The translations under genes and the position numbers were made by a program. From RYN-111 sp963760125 (lineage in GTDB: Bacteria > Actinomycetota > Actinomycetes > Mycobacteriales > SCTD01), in contig CAVXBV010000014.1 of assembly GCA_963760125.1 (NCBI GenBank), forward strand, positions 310,001 through 374,000: a stretch of DNA of 64,000 bases. Reading direction: 5' to 3'. Below, piece by piece: positions 63,361 through 64,000 of this stretch. The notes below the pieces were generated by a model. That model made no database searches. It saw only the letters and a program-made list of their open reading frames with translations, and was not told the DNA's origin. Position 1 is the first letter of the stretch. Each line of letters begins with the position of its first letter.

Positions 63361-64000
63361 ATGATCACTGTGCTCGGACTCCCGGACGACGTGACCGCCT
63401 GCCTCTTCGACCTCGACGGGGTCCTCACCGACACCGCGTCGGTCCACCGGACCGCCTGGCGGGAGGCCTTCGCCCCCCGCGCCTTCACCGACGACGACTA
63501 CCACGCCCACGTCGACGGCAAGCCACGGGACGACGGCGTGCGCGACTTCCTGGCCTCCCTGGGAGAAGACGCGACTCCTGAGCTCGTGCAGGAAATCGGC
63601 GACCGCAAGCAGGCGATGTTCGTCGAGCGCCTGCGTGCCGACGGTGCGGACGTCTACGACGGGAGCAGGCGGTATTTGCAGGCGTGCGCCGACGCGGGCA
63701 TCCGGCGGGCTGTCGTCTCCAGCAGCGCCAACTGCGAGGAGGTCCTGCGCGTCACCGGCTTGGCCGATCTCGTCGAGGTCCGCGTCGACGGTGTGACAGC
63801 CCGGGAGCGGTCCCTGCCCGGCAAGCCCGCTCCGGACACCTTCCAGGCGGCCGCCGCCGAGCTCGGACTCCCGCCGTCCCGCTGTGCGGTCTTCGAGGAC
63901 GCGCTTGCCGGTGTCGAGGCCGGGCGGGCCGGGGCCTTCGGCCTCGTCGTCGGAGTGGATCGCGTGGGTCAAGGGCCGGCGCTGAGCAACCACGGGGCTG
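63361..64000 (+). CDS. HAD-superfamily hydrolase (beta-phosphoglucomutase-like), 3' end outside window
   Basis: At least 213 residues. HAD motif I is FDLDGVLTDTASVHRTAW, motif II VVSSSANCEEVL, motif III GKPAPDTF, and motif IV VFEDALAGVEAGRAGA. The cap sequence HVDGKPRDDGVRDFL resembles beta-phosphoglucomutases that often precede a glycoside-hydrolase family 65 phosphorylase; that gene would be beyond the edge. CAGGAT overlaps the ATG and lies seven bases before GTG 63370, so the GTG may be the true start. Confidence 0.88.
   Translation, partial: MITVLGLPDDVTACLFDLDGVLTDTASVHRTAWREAFAPRAFTDDDYHAHVDGKPRDDGVRDFLASLGEDATPELVQEIGDRKQAMFVERLRADGADVYDGSRRYLQACADAGIRRAVVSSSANCEEVLRVTGLADLVEVRVDGVTARERSLPGKPAPDTFQAAAAELGLPPSRCAVFEDALAGVEAGRAGAFGLVVGVDRVGQGPALSNHGA

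Noticed and set aside
1..64000. rRNA, tRNA, CRISPR arrays, insertion-sequence transposases, phage genes
   Set aside because: Looked for by characteristic sequence or translation; none recognised. Short tRNA-like TTCGAA in 60795-60801 is part of a promoter spacer, with no cloverleaf around it.

Overview
The window is high-GC DNA from an actinobacterium, probably a Nocardioides-like member of the Propionibacteriales (the family-level call is inference). The signs are gene families largely typical of the phylum (two DUF222/HNH genes, DUF3039, DUF4192, WS/DGAT acyltransferase, ThrE-type exporter, DUF3516 helicase, a TmsA/TmsB-type fatty-acid methylation pair), many GTG starts, GTGA/ATGA stop-start overlaps, and a -10-like hexamer exactly six bases before the start codon of many genes (leaderless transcription). 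No rRNA, tRNA or CRISPR array was seen. It looks like ordinary chromosome with two mobile-type HNH genes.

Layout. 1-4690: trmB (cut by the left edge), a dienelactone hydrolase, a DUF349 protein, an acetoacetate-decarboxylase-like protein and an L,D-transpeptidase. 4695-7275: a two-gene unit for 10-methyl branched fatty acids (reductase then methyltransferase). 7339-10741: HTH protein, frameshifted RecQ, small membrane protein, frameshifted SDR. 10858-14185: an overlapping envelope operon (GT28-like glycosyltransferase, NodB deacetylase, DMT transporter). 14171-16139: small proteins, DUF3039 and a spermidine-synthase-like protein. 16142-18247: an HNH gene bracketed by an imperfect 32-bp direct repeat. 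18284-26515: two enoyl-CoA hydratases, a membrane HEXXH protein, a YCII protein with an internally deleted ECF sigma gene, YchJ, DinG, NUDIX and a large SDR. 26590-28018: a LuxR-type HTH, an 18-bp palindrome and a methyltransferase. 28072-31874: class III cyclase, coiled-coil protein, ThrE exporter, Old Yellow Enzyme.

31959-42925: a DUF3516 helicase; a five-gene peptide-type ABC operon in the order permease, binding protein, permease, ATPase, ATPase, with a strong hairpin after the binding protein; a DEAD-box RNA helicase; and a SpoU-type RNA methyltransferase. 42867-47581: DUF4192, then a sodium/proton cluster (NhaD/ArsB-type carrier overlapping a CBS protein, and NhaA), then a thioesterase. 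47676-57664: GAF-GAF-GGDEF cyclase, HrpA, SGNH hydrolase, WS/DGAT plus SRPBCC pair, MscS channel and tryptophan 2,3-dioxygenase. 57680-64000: a large secreted amidohydrolase-like protein, a CBM48 protein, a second HNH gene, a small methyltransferase and a HAD phosphatase cut by the right edge.

Sequence quality matters here. At least eight conserved genes are broken by single-base indels, mostly net +1, and the ABC binding-protein gene alone changes frame about eight times. Error in the assembled sequence is the simplest explanation, so these genes are annotated over their full span with the breaks stated.
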